In this document: positions 22,701 to 34,085 of the stretch, piece by piece
Numbering within the stretch: the first letter of the stretch is position 1
Layout of the letters: each line of letters opens with the position of its first letter
Assembly: GCF_036588685.1 (NCBI RefSeq)
Contig: NW_026963296.1
Coordinates: forward strand, 310,001 to 374,000
Reading direction: 5' to 3'
Length of the DNA: 64,000 nt
Origin: Mytilus trossulus
Taxonomy: Eukaryota; Mollusca; Bivalvia; Mytilida; Mytilidae
Position numbers and translations under genes: made by a program
The notes under the pieces: model-generated
What the model saw: the letters and a program-made list of their open reading frames with translations, nothing else
Databases searched by the model: none
What the model was told of the DNA's origin: nothing

Positions 22701-24110
22701 AATATCATTTGGTGATGTTTAATGTTTATCAGTTAAATTGTATTCAAACTGACATGTTCGTTAGTTAAACTTAATCCAAATAGAAATGATAATCAGTTAG
22801 ATTTTTATACTAAATGTACTGTTTATCAGTTAAACTTGCAATTAAACTGACATGTTCGCAAGTGAAACTTTACGGAATGTTTATCATTTTAACGTTAACC
22901 AAACCGGAATGTCAATAGGACACGTCATCAGTTAAACCTGCAATGTCAATCTGCTAAACTTTGAACAAATTGGACAGTTTATCAGTTAAACCTTAAACCA
23001 ACTGCAATGTCAATCTGCTAAATTTTGGACACATTGGACAGTGTATCAGTTAAACCTTAAAACAACTGCAATGTCAATCTGCTAAACTTTGGACACATTG
23101 CACAGTGTATCAGTTAAACCTTAAACCAACTTCAAAGTCAATCTGCTAAACTTTGGACAAATTGGACAGTGTATCAGTTAAACCTTAAACTAGCTGTAAT
23201 GTCATTAGCTAAATTTTGGACAAATTGGACAGTTTATCAGTTAAACCTTAAACCAACTGCAATGTCAATCTGCTAAACTTTGGACAAATTGGACAGTGTA
23301 TCAGTTAAACCTTAAACCAGCTGCAATTTCAATCTGCTAAACTTTGGACAAATTGGACAGTGTATCAGTTAAACCTTAAACCAGCTGCAATGTCAATCTG
23401 CTAAATTTTGGACAAATTAGACAGTGTATCAGTTAAACCTTAAACCAACTGCAATGTCAATCTGCTAAACTTTCGACAAATTGGACAGTGTATCAGTTAA
23501 ACCTTAAACTAGCTGCAATGTCAATCTGCTAAATTTTGGAAAAATTGGACAGTGTATCAGTTAAACCTTAAACTAGCTGCAATGTCAATCTGCTAAACTT
23601 TGGACAAATTGGACAGTGTATCAGTTAAACCTTAAACTAGCTGCAATGTCAATCTGCTAAACTTTGGACAAATTGGACAGTGTATCAGTTAAACCTTAAA
23701 CTAGCTGCAATGTCAATCTGCTAAACTTTGGACAAATTGGACAGTATATCAGTTAAACCTTAAACTAGCTGCAATGTCAATCTGCTAAACTTTGGACAAA
23801 TTGGACAGTGTATCAGTTAAACCTTAAACCAGCTGCAATGTCAATCTGCTAAATTTTAGACAAATTGGACAGTGTATCAGTTAAACCTTAAACTAGCTGC
23901 AATGTCAATCTGCTAAACTTTGGACAAATTGGACAGTGTATCAGTTCAACCTTAAACTAGCTGCAATGTCAATCTGCTAAACTTTGGACAAATTAGACAG
24001 TGTATCAGTTAAACCTTAAACCAACTGCAATGTCAATCTCCTAAACTTTGAAACAATTGGACAGTGTATCAGTTAAACCTTAAACCAACTAGAAATGATA
24101 TTGGTTAAAC
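22700..24110. repeat. 64-bp tandem array upstream of GPCR pseudogene
   Basis: There are about 21 copies of a 64-base unit (TATCAGTTAAACCTTAAACC, then AATCTGCTAAACTTTGGACA, then an ATTGGACAGTG end). Spacing was measured as exactly 64 between 23297 and 23361. Each unit is a dimer of two diverged 32-base halves. Copies before about 22950 are irregular and single-half like, while those from 23000 onward are homogeneous. The array at 39530 has a homologous 32-base unit. Confidence 0.88.
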
Positions 24111-24149
24111 TTAATTCTTGCTGAAATGATTATTTTGTTTCACATAATA

Positions 24150-24300
24150 TTTATGTTTAGAGGTTACATTTGGAATCCTGCAACTAGAATATTCAACAGT
24201 TGCTTTGTCACTGATGAGTCTTTTGTAGACGAAACGCGCGTCTGGCATGAATATGAAATTTCAATCCTGGTATCTATGATGAGTTTATTTAAAAAAGTAC
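24150..24300 (+). repeat. Repeat family G, copy 1
   Basis: The module contains TGTAGACGAAACGCGCGTC followed by TGGC and CTGGTATCTATGATGAGTT. It recurs at 51416-51480. From memory this core is very widespread in bivalve sequences and may be a conserved SINE domain. It is inserted between the tandem array and the GPCR pseudogene. Confidence 0.65.
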
Positions 24301-24412
24301 AAAGTAAAGATGTGGTATGTTCCTTATGTTAACTTTGAGCATGTTGATTGTTCATAATTTGTCGTTGTCAGAATTTGTGAATAATGTTCGATACAATTCC
24401 AACACGTTGTAA

Positions 24413-24600
24413 GCAATTCGCCGTTTCAGAATCTAATGCATCCTGGGTAATATTTTCAAAAGCGTACACCAAAGCGTTTTGATTGGTTTAAAACGTTATA
24501 AACAATGGAAATTCAACCAATGACGTAACGTTATTTTCACTTTGGGGTACGAACAATGAAATTAACCATGATGCTTTAGATTCTAAAACGGCCAATTACG
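24413..24600. mobile_element. MITE with inverted ends, copy 1
   Basis: The left end ATTCGCCGTTTCAGAATCTA and the right end, reverse-complemented ATTGGCCGTTTTAGAATCTA, form an inverted repeat of about 26 bases. The interior of about 135 bases (AACAATGGAAATTCAACCAA, GGGGTACGAACAATGAAATT) recurs at 26885-27050. No coding sequence is present. It is probably non-autonomous, superfamily unassigned. Confidence 0.68.
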
Positions 24601-24749
24601 ATTGAATCGCTTTTATGACGATAACTCTACAAAAGTATTTGATAAACAAATTACCTGTTTATGAAAATGTAAATCAGATATTAAAATTGAAGAGAAATAT
24701 CATAGAAAAGAAAAAGAACGACAAATAGTTCATATAAAGGGAAAAAGCA

Positions 24750-25687
24750 ATGAATGGATCTAATTTGTCGGAAGAAATGCATGCAACACTTTATCTGAAT
24801 CATATAAACATTGGTGTCGGGAGCCTCGCAGTGATACTGAATGCATTTGCCTTTATTAAATTTATAATAACAAAGGACAAAGGAACTCATATCAAATCTG
24901 TTTAACAAGCTTTGGTTTTCTATTCATTTATTTCATGTTTGTGGTGCATTAAGCACATTAGGATGTGTAATTATGATGTTACAAGATAGAGACGAGAGGA
25001 TTACATGTCTATTTTTAAATGTAAATCGAACAATTTGCAGGATTTCTGCTGTTACCCAAACAGCAATTTTGTCGATTGACCGGTACCAGTCTTCACTTCC
25101 TCTGATGAAATCTGTACTTCTAAAAAAGACGACATATTTTGGGGATTTTTTCTGTCGTAAGTTTGTTTCTACTTCTTTTATATGTACGTGTTCTTTAGCA
25201 ATTTCAGACGTTTTTGAAATACGACAATGCCGATTATATCCATCAAAAAAGTTTTTTTATTATGGGTATTTCAGGATTTTGGATAATTATCTGTATTTTT
25301 GCTATAGAAATTCCAATGAGTATTCTAACTTTTATAAATATTCGAAAGACATGTCGAACTGTTGGCGTACAAATAAGATTCAATGCAAAGGACAATCATA
25401 TTAGAGTAGCACATCACCACTGCATACCTCAAACTGTACAAATGAACATAAAATTGAAAATCCAAGCTCTCAAAGTTCTCGTAGGTTTGGTTTTAATTCA
25501 TTTATTAGTTCTCGTACCCCAGCTTATATTAGTTGCTAAATTACTCAAACATGGGCATTTGATTGTAGTTTTTGTTGTTGATTTATTTGGTTTTCTTTCC
25601 ATGCTAAATTATTTGACTGATGCAATATTCGGTTTTGGAACAATACCAGTACTTCAACAGAAATTAAGGGATGGCTGTCGACGTTAA
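24750..25687 (+). pseudogene. Class A GPCR pseudogene (paralogue of 40344-41276)
   Basis: The sequence aligns along its full length with the intact receptor at 40344, from MNGSN-SEE to LRDGCRR. The first 50 codons are open. A tandem duplication of ACAAAGG near 24880 then shifts the frame and a TAA follows at codon 52 (24903-24905). Further on, the TM3 region (TICRISAVTQTA, SIDRYQSSLP) is open from about 24973. A second disruption near 25240-25260 (a contracted stretch after YPSK) shifts the frame again before TM5-TM7 (GFWIIICIFAIEIPMS to NYLTDAIFGF). The whole is not translatable as one receptor. High residual similarity in both halves suggests fairly recent inactivation. Confidence 0.88.
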
Positions 25688-25736
25688 ACGCTGATTTAAA
25701 TATATGTGTATACAATTGTTCATACATTTAGTATGT

Positions 25737-25845
25737 CTTAGCCAAGGCTCCCTATTGAAGGCCGTACTTTGACCTATAATTGATGACTTTTTGAACATTG
25801 TGACTAGTATGGAGAATTGCCTTATTGGCACTCAAACATATACAT
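25737..25845 (+). repeat. Repeat family B, partial copy
   Basis: AGCCAAGGCTCC, TTGAAGGCCGTACTTTGACC and TTGCCTTATTGGCACTCA match the fuller copies at 42110-42325 and 60897-61180. The family is related in plan to family A (both contain GAAGGCCGTA and end in a CATTGGC...ACCACATCTTC-type block). Confidence 0.65.
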
Positions 25846-26575
25846 TTGTACCACACATTTTTATTTCAAAATACAATTGTTGATACCCTTTAAATTGAAA
25901 TATATATATTTTTGTAAATATAGATTTTAACAAGGGAAAGAATGTAATAAATATTGTAGATACTTACTAAAAATGTCTTCGTCATATGGTCACAAGAGCG
26001 TAATTATCTGTTTACATTTTACCGGAAGGTACTCATGGTACTCAGAATAGAATCCTATACGGCTTCTGATTGGATGATACAGGATTGAAATTACTTTTAA
26101 TCGAAAGCTTATCCAATTAGGTTTAAAAATTGCATTTTAAGTAAATTTTTGCCGCATGACCCTATATAATTTTTTAGTTGTAATGCAACAGTGGCATTTC
26201 TAGTAACAGCAACTGCTACCCGTTTTCTCTAGTTTGTGTAGTCTTTGAGAAAGAAAAAAACGGAACACTAGTGCTACCCTATTGAAAATGTTTTACGAAT
26301 AATTGCGCTCTTGTAACCATATATACATTGGATTTAAAAGCCTCGTTGTGATAATAAACGATGTTTTGTTCATGTTGTTCATGTTCATGACATGTTATAG
26401 TCATCATAATAGATCTTCTATGTATCTCCGTCGTCTTTGTGAACATTTAGCATTTTTGTATGTGTTGTTCTAAAGATAAATGATTTAGATTCCTGTTTTT
26501 TTATATAACATCTCAATCGAACTTTTATGAATTACCAAACTATATTAATATTGTACAAATATACCTCATGAAATT
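25846..26575. other. Intergenic, nothing recognised
   Basis: This is AT-rich sequence downstream of the GPCR pseudogene. A faint resemblance to 41380-41480 (GTAGATA, TTGTGATAATAA) suggests the segmental duplication may extend slightly 3' of the coding region. No open frame is present. Confidence 0.35.
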
Positions 26576-26579
26576 GAAT

Positions 26580-26884
26580 TCGGTGATCGATTGGTCTAAG
26601 TTATGATTGTCTTTATCACTAGCATATCAACTCGGATGATGCGAGTTCAAAAAAAACCTCCCCTTACACACGTAGCAGGCGCACAAGACTGTTGTACTTA
26701 ATTTACCAGGATTATAAGTTTTCCTATTGTGGTTCTCTTTTGGAACTCCAGCTTCCTCCGCTATTCTAAAAAGGGCACCAATATGGCTTAATTCGCGCGA
26801 AACAGTCAAAAGGATATCCATACGTTTTATATTATAATACAGTATTATGGTCAGGATTGGGTTAACAGAATAGAGAGCATTTGG
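26580..26884 (+). repeat. tRNA-derived SINE, copy 2
   Basis: TTCGGTGATCGATTGGTCTAAG (A-box-like) and TATCACTAGCATATCAA match the SINE at 42430. The tail has CTTCCTCC, GAAACAGTCAAAAGG and GGATTGGGTTAACAGAATAG. The B-box-like region is decayed. The plus strand is the SINE sense strand. The minus-strand open frame across it is not a gene. Confidence 0.62.
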
Positions 26885-27050
26885 TCAATTCGCCGTTTCA
26901 GAATCTAATGGTTCTGGGTTATATTTTCAACAGAGTGTACACCAAAAACGTCGTGATTGGTTAAAAATGTCATAAACAATGGAAATTCAACCAATGACGT
27001 GACGTTATTTTCATTATAGGGTACGAACAATGAAATTATCCGTGATTATT
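26885..27050. mobile_element. MITE copy 2 (right end missing)
   Basis: The left end ATTCGCCGTTTCAGAATCTA and interior (AACAATGGAAATTCAACCAA, GGGTACGAACAATGAAATTA) match 24413-24560. The right inverted repeat is absent. It lies directly after the SINE. Confidence 0.65.
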
Positions 27051-27064
27051 GTAAGCTTTCGACA

Positions 27065-27970
27065 AACTTACCTTGACGATAACTTGTACTGTAAGACATA
27101 ATAGTGTCCTGTGAAAAAGTGTCCATGTGGACAGTTTTTCATAGAATTTAGGTATTTGATAATGTTCATTCCCATGAAATAGTGTCCCTCAAATGGACAG
27201 ATTTTTACTGCAAAAGAAATGAAATAGTGTCCACTCGCAGGACAAATTTTCATAGTGCGTGCTATTAAATTGTGTCCTCCAAATGAAGTAATACAAAGGT
27301 CATTAAAAAGTGTTATTATACTTGGATTTTAATTAAAATAATGAAGGATTGACGAGAAATTGATTAATATACAAATGTAAACAAACACATAATGGATGGA
27401 AGTGAATATAATAAGAGAAATATAAGTTCTAAGAAATTTCCAGCAAATGGCAATGACAATTAAAGAATAACAATAAGAAGAAGTGAGCAATCAATTCTGA
27501 AGAACTTTACTTTATTCATTTGGCAGAGAAGAAGAAGGCAAAAGAAAATAAATAATGTCCATTTCCATGAAATATTGTCTCCTTAGTGGACAGCATTTTA
27601 CAGCAACTGTTATGAAATATGGTCCATCTACAGAACACATTTTCGTAATAAATGTTATTTAATTGGGTCCTCCAACATGTCCAAGGAAAATACATTTTTG
27701 TTATACCGAACAGCATCATGAAACAACTCTATGTCAAAGTAATAATTAAACTCCACAATTCAAGTTAAAATGCATCCAGTAATAAGACTTTAATCATATA
27801 AAAAAATCCCTTGGCGGACACAATGTCCTGTGAAAAAATGTCCACCTGGACAATATTATTAATAATGTCCATGTTCATAGACAATTTTTCATACCTGAGG
27901 ACATATTTTCATAGGAAATTGTGTCCAGGACATATTTAAATAAGTCTACATTGTCCATGGACAGTATTTA
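27065..27970. repeat. Cluster of GTCC...GGAC short inverted motifs
   Basis: Units of about 30-40 bases of the form ATGAAATAGTGTCC - spacer - GGACA - TTTTCAT recur at about 27110, 27175, 27225, 27560, 27610, 27650, 27825 and 27880-27960. Two blocks (27070-27300 and 27520-27700) have the same order of units, as though a larger piece had been duplicated. No protein is recognised in any frame. The class of element is unknown. Confidence 0.6.
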
Positions 27971-28474
27971 CTATGAGAATATGTTCTATGGACATTTTTT
28001 CATTGGGGACATTATTAAATCCTACAATATCTACATGTACATGATCAATGTATCAATGATGGCAAGGAACTTTTTAAATTTCAGAGATGCTTACCTTGTA
28101 ATGACTCTGGAGACCTTACATGTATGCTACATTTACCTAATACACAAACAAACACAGATGGGCATAGGTAATAAATAGAACAGTTTTCTAAGATACATGT
28201 TCATGTCTTTTGTAATAGTATGCTTTGTCTTGAAAAAAGATAGATTTAAAATATGAAACACATATGTACATGTACCATGTTTACGCATATAAGAGAGTTA
28301 TCTAACCTGTTTTTAAAAAAGCTGGTAACTTCTTAGTACTATCAGAATTTAAGTCTATTTGTTTCTCTATTTGTCCATGATTTATTTTATACTGGATAGA
28401 GTTTGAAAATTTTATCGATAAAGTTGGATAACATATTCATAAAACTTGCATTGGTACAAAACCATTTTGAAAAT

Positions 28475-28740
28475 AAGAAGATGTGGTATGATTGGCAATA
28501 TGAAAACTCTCCCCAATACACCACAGGACATATTAATGAACCACCATACAACCTTACACATACTTCATACCAAGGTATAAAAGGCCATGAAATGACAAAT
28601 TTTAAACAATTCAAAGGAGAAAACTAACTGTAAGATTAATGTACAAAATAATGAATGAAAAACAAATATGAGATATATACAGCAATAAAATACAACTACT
28701 GAATTGTTGGTTCTTGACTTGGGACAGGCACATACAGAAT
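28475..28740 (-). repeat. Repeat family A, copy 2
   Basis: This is a reverse-orientation copy, reading AGAAGATGTGGTATGATTGG, AACTCTCC, TATAAAAGGCC, CAATTCAAAGGAGAAAACTA and CTTGGGACAGGCACATACAG. The short open frames here are repeat-derived. Confidence 0.72.
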
Positions 28741-29135
28741 GTGGCTGGGATAAACAAGATTGAACTTTATTAAATTTACCCATTACCAAAGTAATAATGT
28801 CTATTACTGAGTAAACACAGATTAATACTCTGCTGTGTACATATTTGTAAAAGTATGTAATTTGCTTCTTGTAGAAATTAGCCTGTGAGATCAAGATTCA
28901 GATATCCACTACATACCAAATGCCACACCAAGGCAGACATTTTCAAATGTTGAGGGACCTATGAACACTTCTACATCCTTCATTGTAATGGACTTTGAAA
29001 CAACTGATTGAGTATGTTAGCTGACATATATAATCAATTATGTTTGAACAGCCCTATATTTGAAAATCAATAACTTCTATTAAAAAAGAAAAAATCTAGA
29101 ACTTTACATTTTTTTAAACCCCCTATTTATATACA

Positions 29136-29285
29136 AAAGAAGATGTGGTATGATTGCCAAGGAAACAACTCTCCACAAGAAACCAAACGACACATAAATA
29201 AACGACTATGGGTCATCATAAAGCCTTCAACAATGAGCAAAGCCCATACCACATACTCAGCTATAAAAGGTACTGAAATGACAAA
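29136..29285 (-). repeat. Repeat family A, copy 3 (partial)
   Basis: AAGAAGATGTGGTATGATTG, AACTCTCCACAAGA, CAACAATGAGCAAAGCCCAT and CAGCTATAAAAGG match family A in reverse orientation. It ends before the 5' part of the module. Confidence 0.7.
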
Positions 29286-29621
29286 TGTAAAATTATGCTT
29301 AGTGGGGGTGAAATAAAGTGTCTTTCAACCCCCTCTCCCCCTACATTTTTTTTGGAACAGCCCTCAGTGTTGTAACACATAAACATGAAGTAGTATAAAC
29401 CCTATCCAAAATATTTCATGGGAGATAATTAATCTAACTGATGTTGGATTGGAATAATGGGATATTCTATAATGAGCTCTAATCTATGCTGGTATGAAAT
29501 ATAAGAAAATACATCCTCTGCATTCAATAAAGCCTGAGCCCCAATGCTGTTCATCTGATTTCTGGTGTTACACCTTCGACAAAATCTGAAATGTGTATTA
29601 CCCTGCCACATTATGTATGTA

Positions 29622-29873
29622 TGTGCCTGTCCCAAGTCAGGAGCCTGTTATTCAGTTTTTTTATTCGTTCATTTTTTTATATGAATAAGGCTGTGAGTTT
29701 TCTCGTTTGAATTGTTTTAAATTGTGATTTTGGGGCCTTTATAGCTGACTATGCGGTAAGGACTTTGCTCATTGTTAAATGTCGTACGGTATCTATAATT
29801 GTTAATTTCTGTGTCATTTTTGTCTCTTGTGGAGAGTTGTCACATTGGCAATCATACTACATCTTCTTTTTTA
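29622..29873 (+). repeat. Repeat family A, copy 4
   Basis: This is a forward copy with TGCCTGTCCCAAGTCAGGAG at its 5' end, TAGCTGACTATGCGGTAAGG in the middle and CTACATCTTCTTTTTT at the 3' end. Together with copy 3 it forms an inverted pair about 340 bases apart. Confidence 0.75.
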
Positions 29874-30039
29874 ATATATATGATAATTTTTTTTCAAAAA
29901 CCATAAACAAATGACTTTGCCACTATAAAACACAAATATATATTCAAACAGGACATATATCCATACATGTATTTTTTACATGTTGCTAAAATAAATGTTC
30001 TAAACAATAGGTCCTATTCGATGATATTCAATAGATGAA

Positions 30040-30760
30040 GGATAGGCTTCATCTCTAAGGTCAAAGGGTCAAATTTCAAGGGCTTACATAAATGAAAGTA
30101 TATAAATATGTATACTATGTACTTTTAATAATTATCCTACTTTTGACATGTTTCAATTACCTACTTTTGAAAAAATGAGCAAAAAGGAGAGAATTGTCTT
30201 ATTTCAGGTTCCAAAATTACATTGACCTTTGACCTTTTGACCTCAAGATTGAAAATAATCCTTTATCCAATGTATATCATAAAGTTATCATAATTAACAA
30301 ATGTAATGAAAAAGTATAGTACATATAGGTAAGTTTACTATAGAAAATTGAGCGAAAAAAGGAGGTCATTGTCTAATTTTAGCTCCTAAAATTTCTTGAC
30401 CTTTGACCTGTTGACCCCTCAAGGTTGAAACCAAACCTTGATCTTTTGAATATCAGCAAATGGTTTGTATTTACAGAGGTTATGAAGATTATGGGACCAA
30501 TAGGTAGATACACTTCAGAAAATTAAGCAAAAAACGAGATTATTGTCTTATTTTAGCCTCAAATATGACCTTGACCTTTGAACTTTTGAACATTAAATGT
30601 CATAAATATCAGAATTTATTCTAATTATATTAAGATTATATGAAGCATGGTGAGTTTTTCCAAATATTTACATAAATTATACCAAAAAACATCAGAACAG
30701 TGATACCAAGTCTCCATTTAGGAACTGTGACCTTGACATTTTCATCAAAATTTCTCAAAA
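30040..30760. repeat. Diverged tandem units carrying TGACCTTTGACC motifs
   Basis: Three units of about 175 bases start near 30175, 30350 and 30525 (each AGC-AAAA-GAG...TTGTCT-ATTT). They share a block TTGACCTTTGACC followed by TTGACC at 30221-30243, 30396-30420 and 30566-30591. AGGTCAAAGGGTCAA at 30058 and TGACCTTGAC at 30727 extend the pattern. The motif resembles direct repeats of AGGTCA, the nuclear receptor half site. No gene is seen nearby. Confidence 0.6.
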
Positions 30761-30769
30761 TCGGTACGG

Positions 30770-32027
30770 TAAAAGTTTCTTAAAATTTTTTTAGGATGGA
30801 ACAATATGTAAAGTTAATCTAAATGTCAATTTTTAATGCTCTGCTGAAATATTTACTTTTGAACTGGTTCAAATATAAGATTGACAAATTTTAGACTTTT
30901 CCCCTTTTTCTATTATTAGTAATTCTATCCCTTGCGGATTTGTAACCCTATGATAATGATTTCATACCAACAAATTGAATAACTGTTTCACGTGCAGTAG
31001 TGAATCATTCAGATGAGGATATGCTGATAAAACATACCCATATTTTCATGTGTGTGAAGTACAATAGCTCTGGTCATTTTGGTTGGCAAAAAAAAAAGAC
31101 GAGACAATTCAAGAAAGCAATCTCAATGTATTTTAGATTTCTTTAAAACAAACGCGCTCGTGTTATTAAACACTCATCAATTTCCATCGGACCTTGCATT
31201 ATTTCCCGCTAAATTTTCGAGCATTTCTTCGCATTAATCATGTTAATGTAAGAAGGTCCGAGGACACAAATATAGTCCCTAGTGTGAACAGTATAAATTG
31301 CCAATTTTTTTCATACACTTTCCCAATTTATTTCTTCATATTTTATGCATGAATTATTAAGTAAGGGGATGAAATTACAGTTTAAAAAATATTTGGGTGC
31401 TGAATGTTGAGTAGTGATTTGGTCCAGTTAAGAAAAGGTCAAAAATTAGTATGTCTGAAGCTGTCAAACTGAATTTTAGACCCCCTCAACACAGAATTGT
31501 CAATATTTTGAGTAAGATCTGGTAGAAGTTTCTATAATATTAATATTATTTGTCCCAAAAGTAGTACACTACACTGTAAAAATCTTTTTGAGATAGAGCA
31601 TGTGCGATTTTTTTATTTGAATTTATTGTCTAAAAGAAATGCACTTCGAAATGACTCTGTGTTCTCAGGCCAGAATTTCCCAGATAGATAGAAAAATTAA
31701 TCAGTCTCTGATAAATAAATTTTAAGGATATTTTGTAAATTCTTCCTTGTTTATTTATATCTATTATGATGACTTAGTAGATAATTGAAAGTTTGGTTAA
31801 TTGAATCACTTCTATGTTTATGCTACCAAATGAGTCGGTTGTTTTCTGAATTTTATCGATGATCATTCGATTAAAAACATAGCAAATGTAATTGTCAAGT
31901 CCAAGGTAATATGATATACGCAAAATTGTAATACAATGAATCACGCTCAGTTAAAATCTTGAATGGTACATTTTCTAAAGCAACGTATAATAGGAATATG
32001 ATATTCAACAAGTATGACAGCGGAAGG
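30770..32027. other. Intergenic, nothing recognised
   Basis: This is AT-rich sequence with no coding frame and no repeat that I can match within the window. Confidence 0.35.
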
Positions 32028-32192
32028 CTAAAGGGGTAAATTCAGTAAAAAATCTCCCATTGACTTTAATGCTAATCTATGTGTGGAAATAAATTTATAC
32101 CTGATTTACCTTTAGAAATTAAAATCTTTCATATATCATTCATGAAAGTACAAATGTAGCCCTATCTTTTGCAACAATAAAAACATAGGGTC

Positions 32193-33617
32193 ATGCGGCA
32201 TTTTTGGGCATTCACATGGCCTTGTTTACAAGCACAAGGAAACCACTTTGAAAAGTTTGCAAAAGAAGATTTTCCTCAACTTATCCACATAATGGGGACT
32301 TTTACTGATGAAACTTCACAAAAACAAATAATAACCGACTCAACACTGCCAAAAGATGCTAATAATAATGGCACGTACACGAAACTCAAAACTCCAATTT
32401 CAACTAAGAACCAACATACTGAAACTGAACAAGAAGACACTAAAATCACTGTTACTGATGAAATTCAACGTCTAGAAACCAGTGTTACACACAAGATATC
32501 ACAAATGCTGGATAATCAAAATTCAAATTTTCAAACATTGAAAACAGAGATAGAACAGGTAAAGTTGATAATAAAGTGTACTAAAACAGCTGATGAACTT
32601 GACACATTGTTACAAGCATCAAAAAATGAAGTAATAATACTAAACGAAAGATTGAACAATAAAAAGGAAGAGATAAATCATCTCCATATTAGTAATCAAC
32701 AACTTAAGGACACTCTTAAGGAGTCAATAGAGGACCTTAATACTGCATTACAGTCATCAAGAAATGAAACCCATGTTTTGATGGACAAACTCGACAAAAA
32801 GGATGAAGAGATCGAAAAATTCAGTACCAGCAACAGAAGTTTAAGCGACAAGTTGGATAATCTTTTTGAACATAATCTTAACCTCAAATCACAACTGCTT
32901 ACATTACTTGACCCACAACAGGCAACTCAAGTAAAAACACAGGACAAATTCACCTTACAGAAGGCAGATACCTCACACCTTGAAGAAGAATATGTCCCAA
33001 AAGTTCTTCTGATTGGTACCTCAAACACTAAAGGAATAAAAGAAGATAAAGTAACTAATGCAGTCAAAATTCACAAATCAATTCAATACACAATAGACGA
33101 GGCAACTACTTACATCACACAATACGAAGAACAACCAAATCTAGTAATCCTGCACATTCTTACAAATGATCTAAAAAAATATGAACCTACAACATGTGTT
33201 GACAAATTAATGCACCTAGTGCACCTTATCGGACAAAAATGGACTCAAAGTAAATGTCTGATATCACTAGCTACACCTAGAGCTGACGATATTAACCACC
33301 ACACTAATGGTGTGATCATAAATGCCTTGATCAAACAGAAAATATCGAATTGTCACCATGTTACGGTTGTAGAACACACAAACATGCTATCAGGAGGAAA
33401 CACCATGATGACACTATTGTCTGATGACAAATATCACCTGAACGACAAAGGAACCTCAATACTGGCAAACAATCTGAAACACGCAATACATTCAACCCTG
33501 AATATAACAATACAGCGTAACAGAAGCAGATCCAGAAGTCGCAACACAAACAGTAGACAAGTAGGACGTGGACGTGGTCGTGGCCGTGGCTTAATGGGAC
33601 CCGCACCTCATAAATAA
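32193..33617 (+). CDS. LINE ORF1 protein, coiled coil plus SGNH esterase domain
   Basis: The protein has 474 residues and is fully open. Residues 85-240 are rich in charged heptad-like sequence (LDTLLQASKNEV and DLNTALQSSRNETHVL are repeated motifs), probably a coiled coil for trimerisation or RNP assembly. Residues 268-435 look like an SGNH/GDSL-type hydrolase: VLLIGTSNTKG with nucleophile Ser277, HILTNDL with Asn325, and DDKYHLNDKG with Asp412 and His415. The C terminus is basic, with an RSRSRSR run (444-450) and GRGRGRGRG (458-466), likely for nucleic acid binding. Esterase domains are known in ORF1 of CR1/L2-clade LINEs, and their role in retrotransposition is unclear. The true start could be an internal Met such as residue 34. 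Its openness contrasts with the broken ORF2. Confidence 0.82.
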   Translation: MRHFWAFTWPCLQAQGNHFEKFAKEDFPQLIHIMGTFTDETSQKQIITDSTLPKDANNNGTYTKLKTPISTKNQHTETEQEDTKITVTDEIQRLETSVTHKISQMLDNQNSNFQTLKTEIEQVKLIIKCTKTADELDTLLQASKNEVIILNERLNNKKEEINHLHISNQQLKDTLKESIEDLNTALQSSRNETHVLMDKLDKKDEEIEKFSTSNRSLSDKLDNLFEHNLNLKSQLLTLLDPQQATQVKTQDKFTLQKADTSHLEEEYVPKVLLIGTSNTKGIKEDKVTNAVKIHKSIQYTIDEATTYITQYEEQPNLVILHILTNDLKKYEPTTCVDKLMHLVHLIGQKWTQSKCLISLATPRADDINHHTNGVIINALIKQKISNCHHVTVVEHTNMLSGGNTMMTLLSDDKYHLNDKGTSILANNLKHAIHSTLNITIQRNRSRSRSRNTNSRQVGRGRGRGRGLMGPAPHK

Positions 33618-34085
33618 CATTAATAATTAAGATTCATAAAAGAAAATTATTGTATACAAAAAATATTGGACAAAAATTGTTAGTTTGTAAATTGCTCTAA
33701 TTTTTCTTTTTTAAGATTTTCCCAGTTTACAAGTACTTAAATACATACTATTTTTCTTAAACAAAGAAATTCTACCAATTATCTGATTTGAAAAGTTATT
33801 TCAAGAAAGAAAAAAGAAGAAGATATTTTGTTAGCTTAAAAAAAAAAAAAAAAAGAGCACTTTTAACCTAAGACTCATTAATATACTGGAGTTATTCCTC
33901 TTTAACTGAACATTGACTCTTTTTGGTTTATCAATACCAATATTTTTGTACTCTAAAAACTACTGGTGATTATTTTAAGTAATATTATAAATATTAGTTT
34001 TTATAGTAGCAGACAACTACTTGAAGGTTTTTTTCTGTATCTTATTTTGTTTTATTTGTTATACATATTTTTTACAGACTAAGAC

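Noticed and set aside
22700..24110. CRISPR-like appearance of regularly spaced repeats
   Set aside because: The whole 64-base unit is repeated, with no unique spacers. The context is eukaryotic, so it is an ordinary tandem array.
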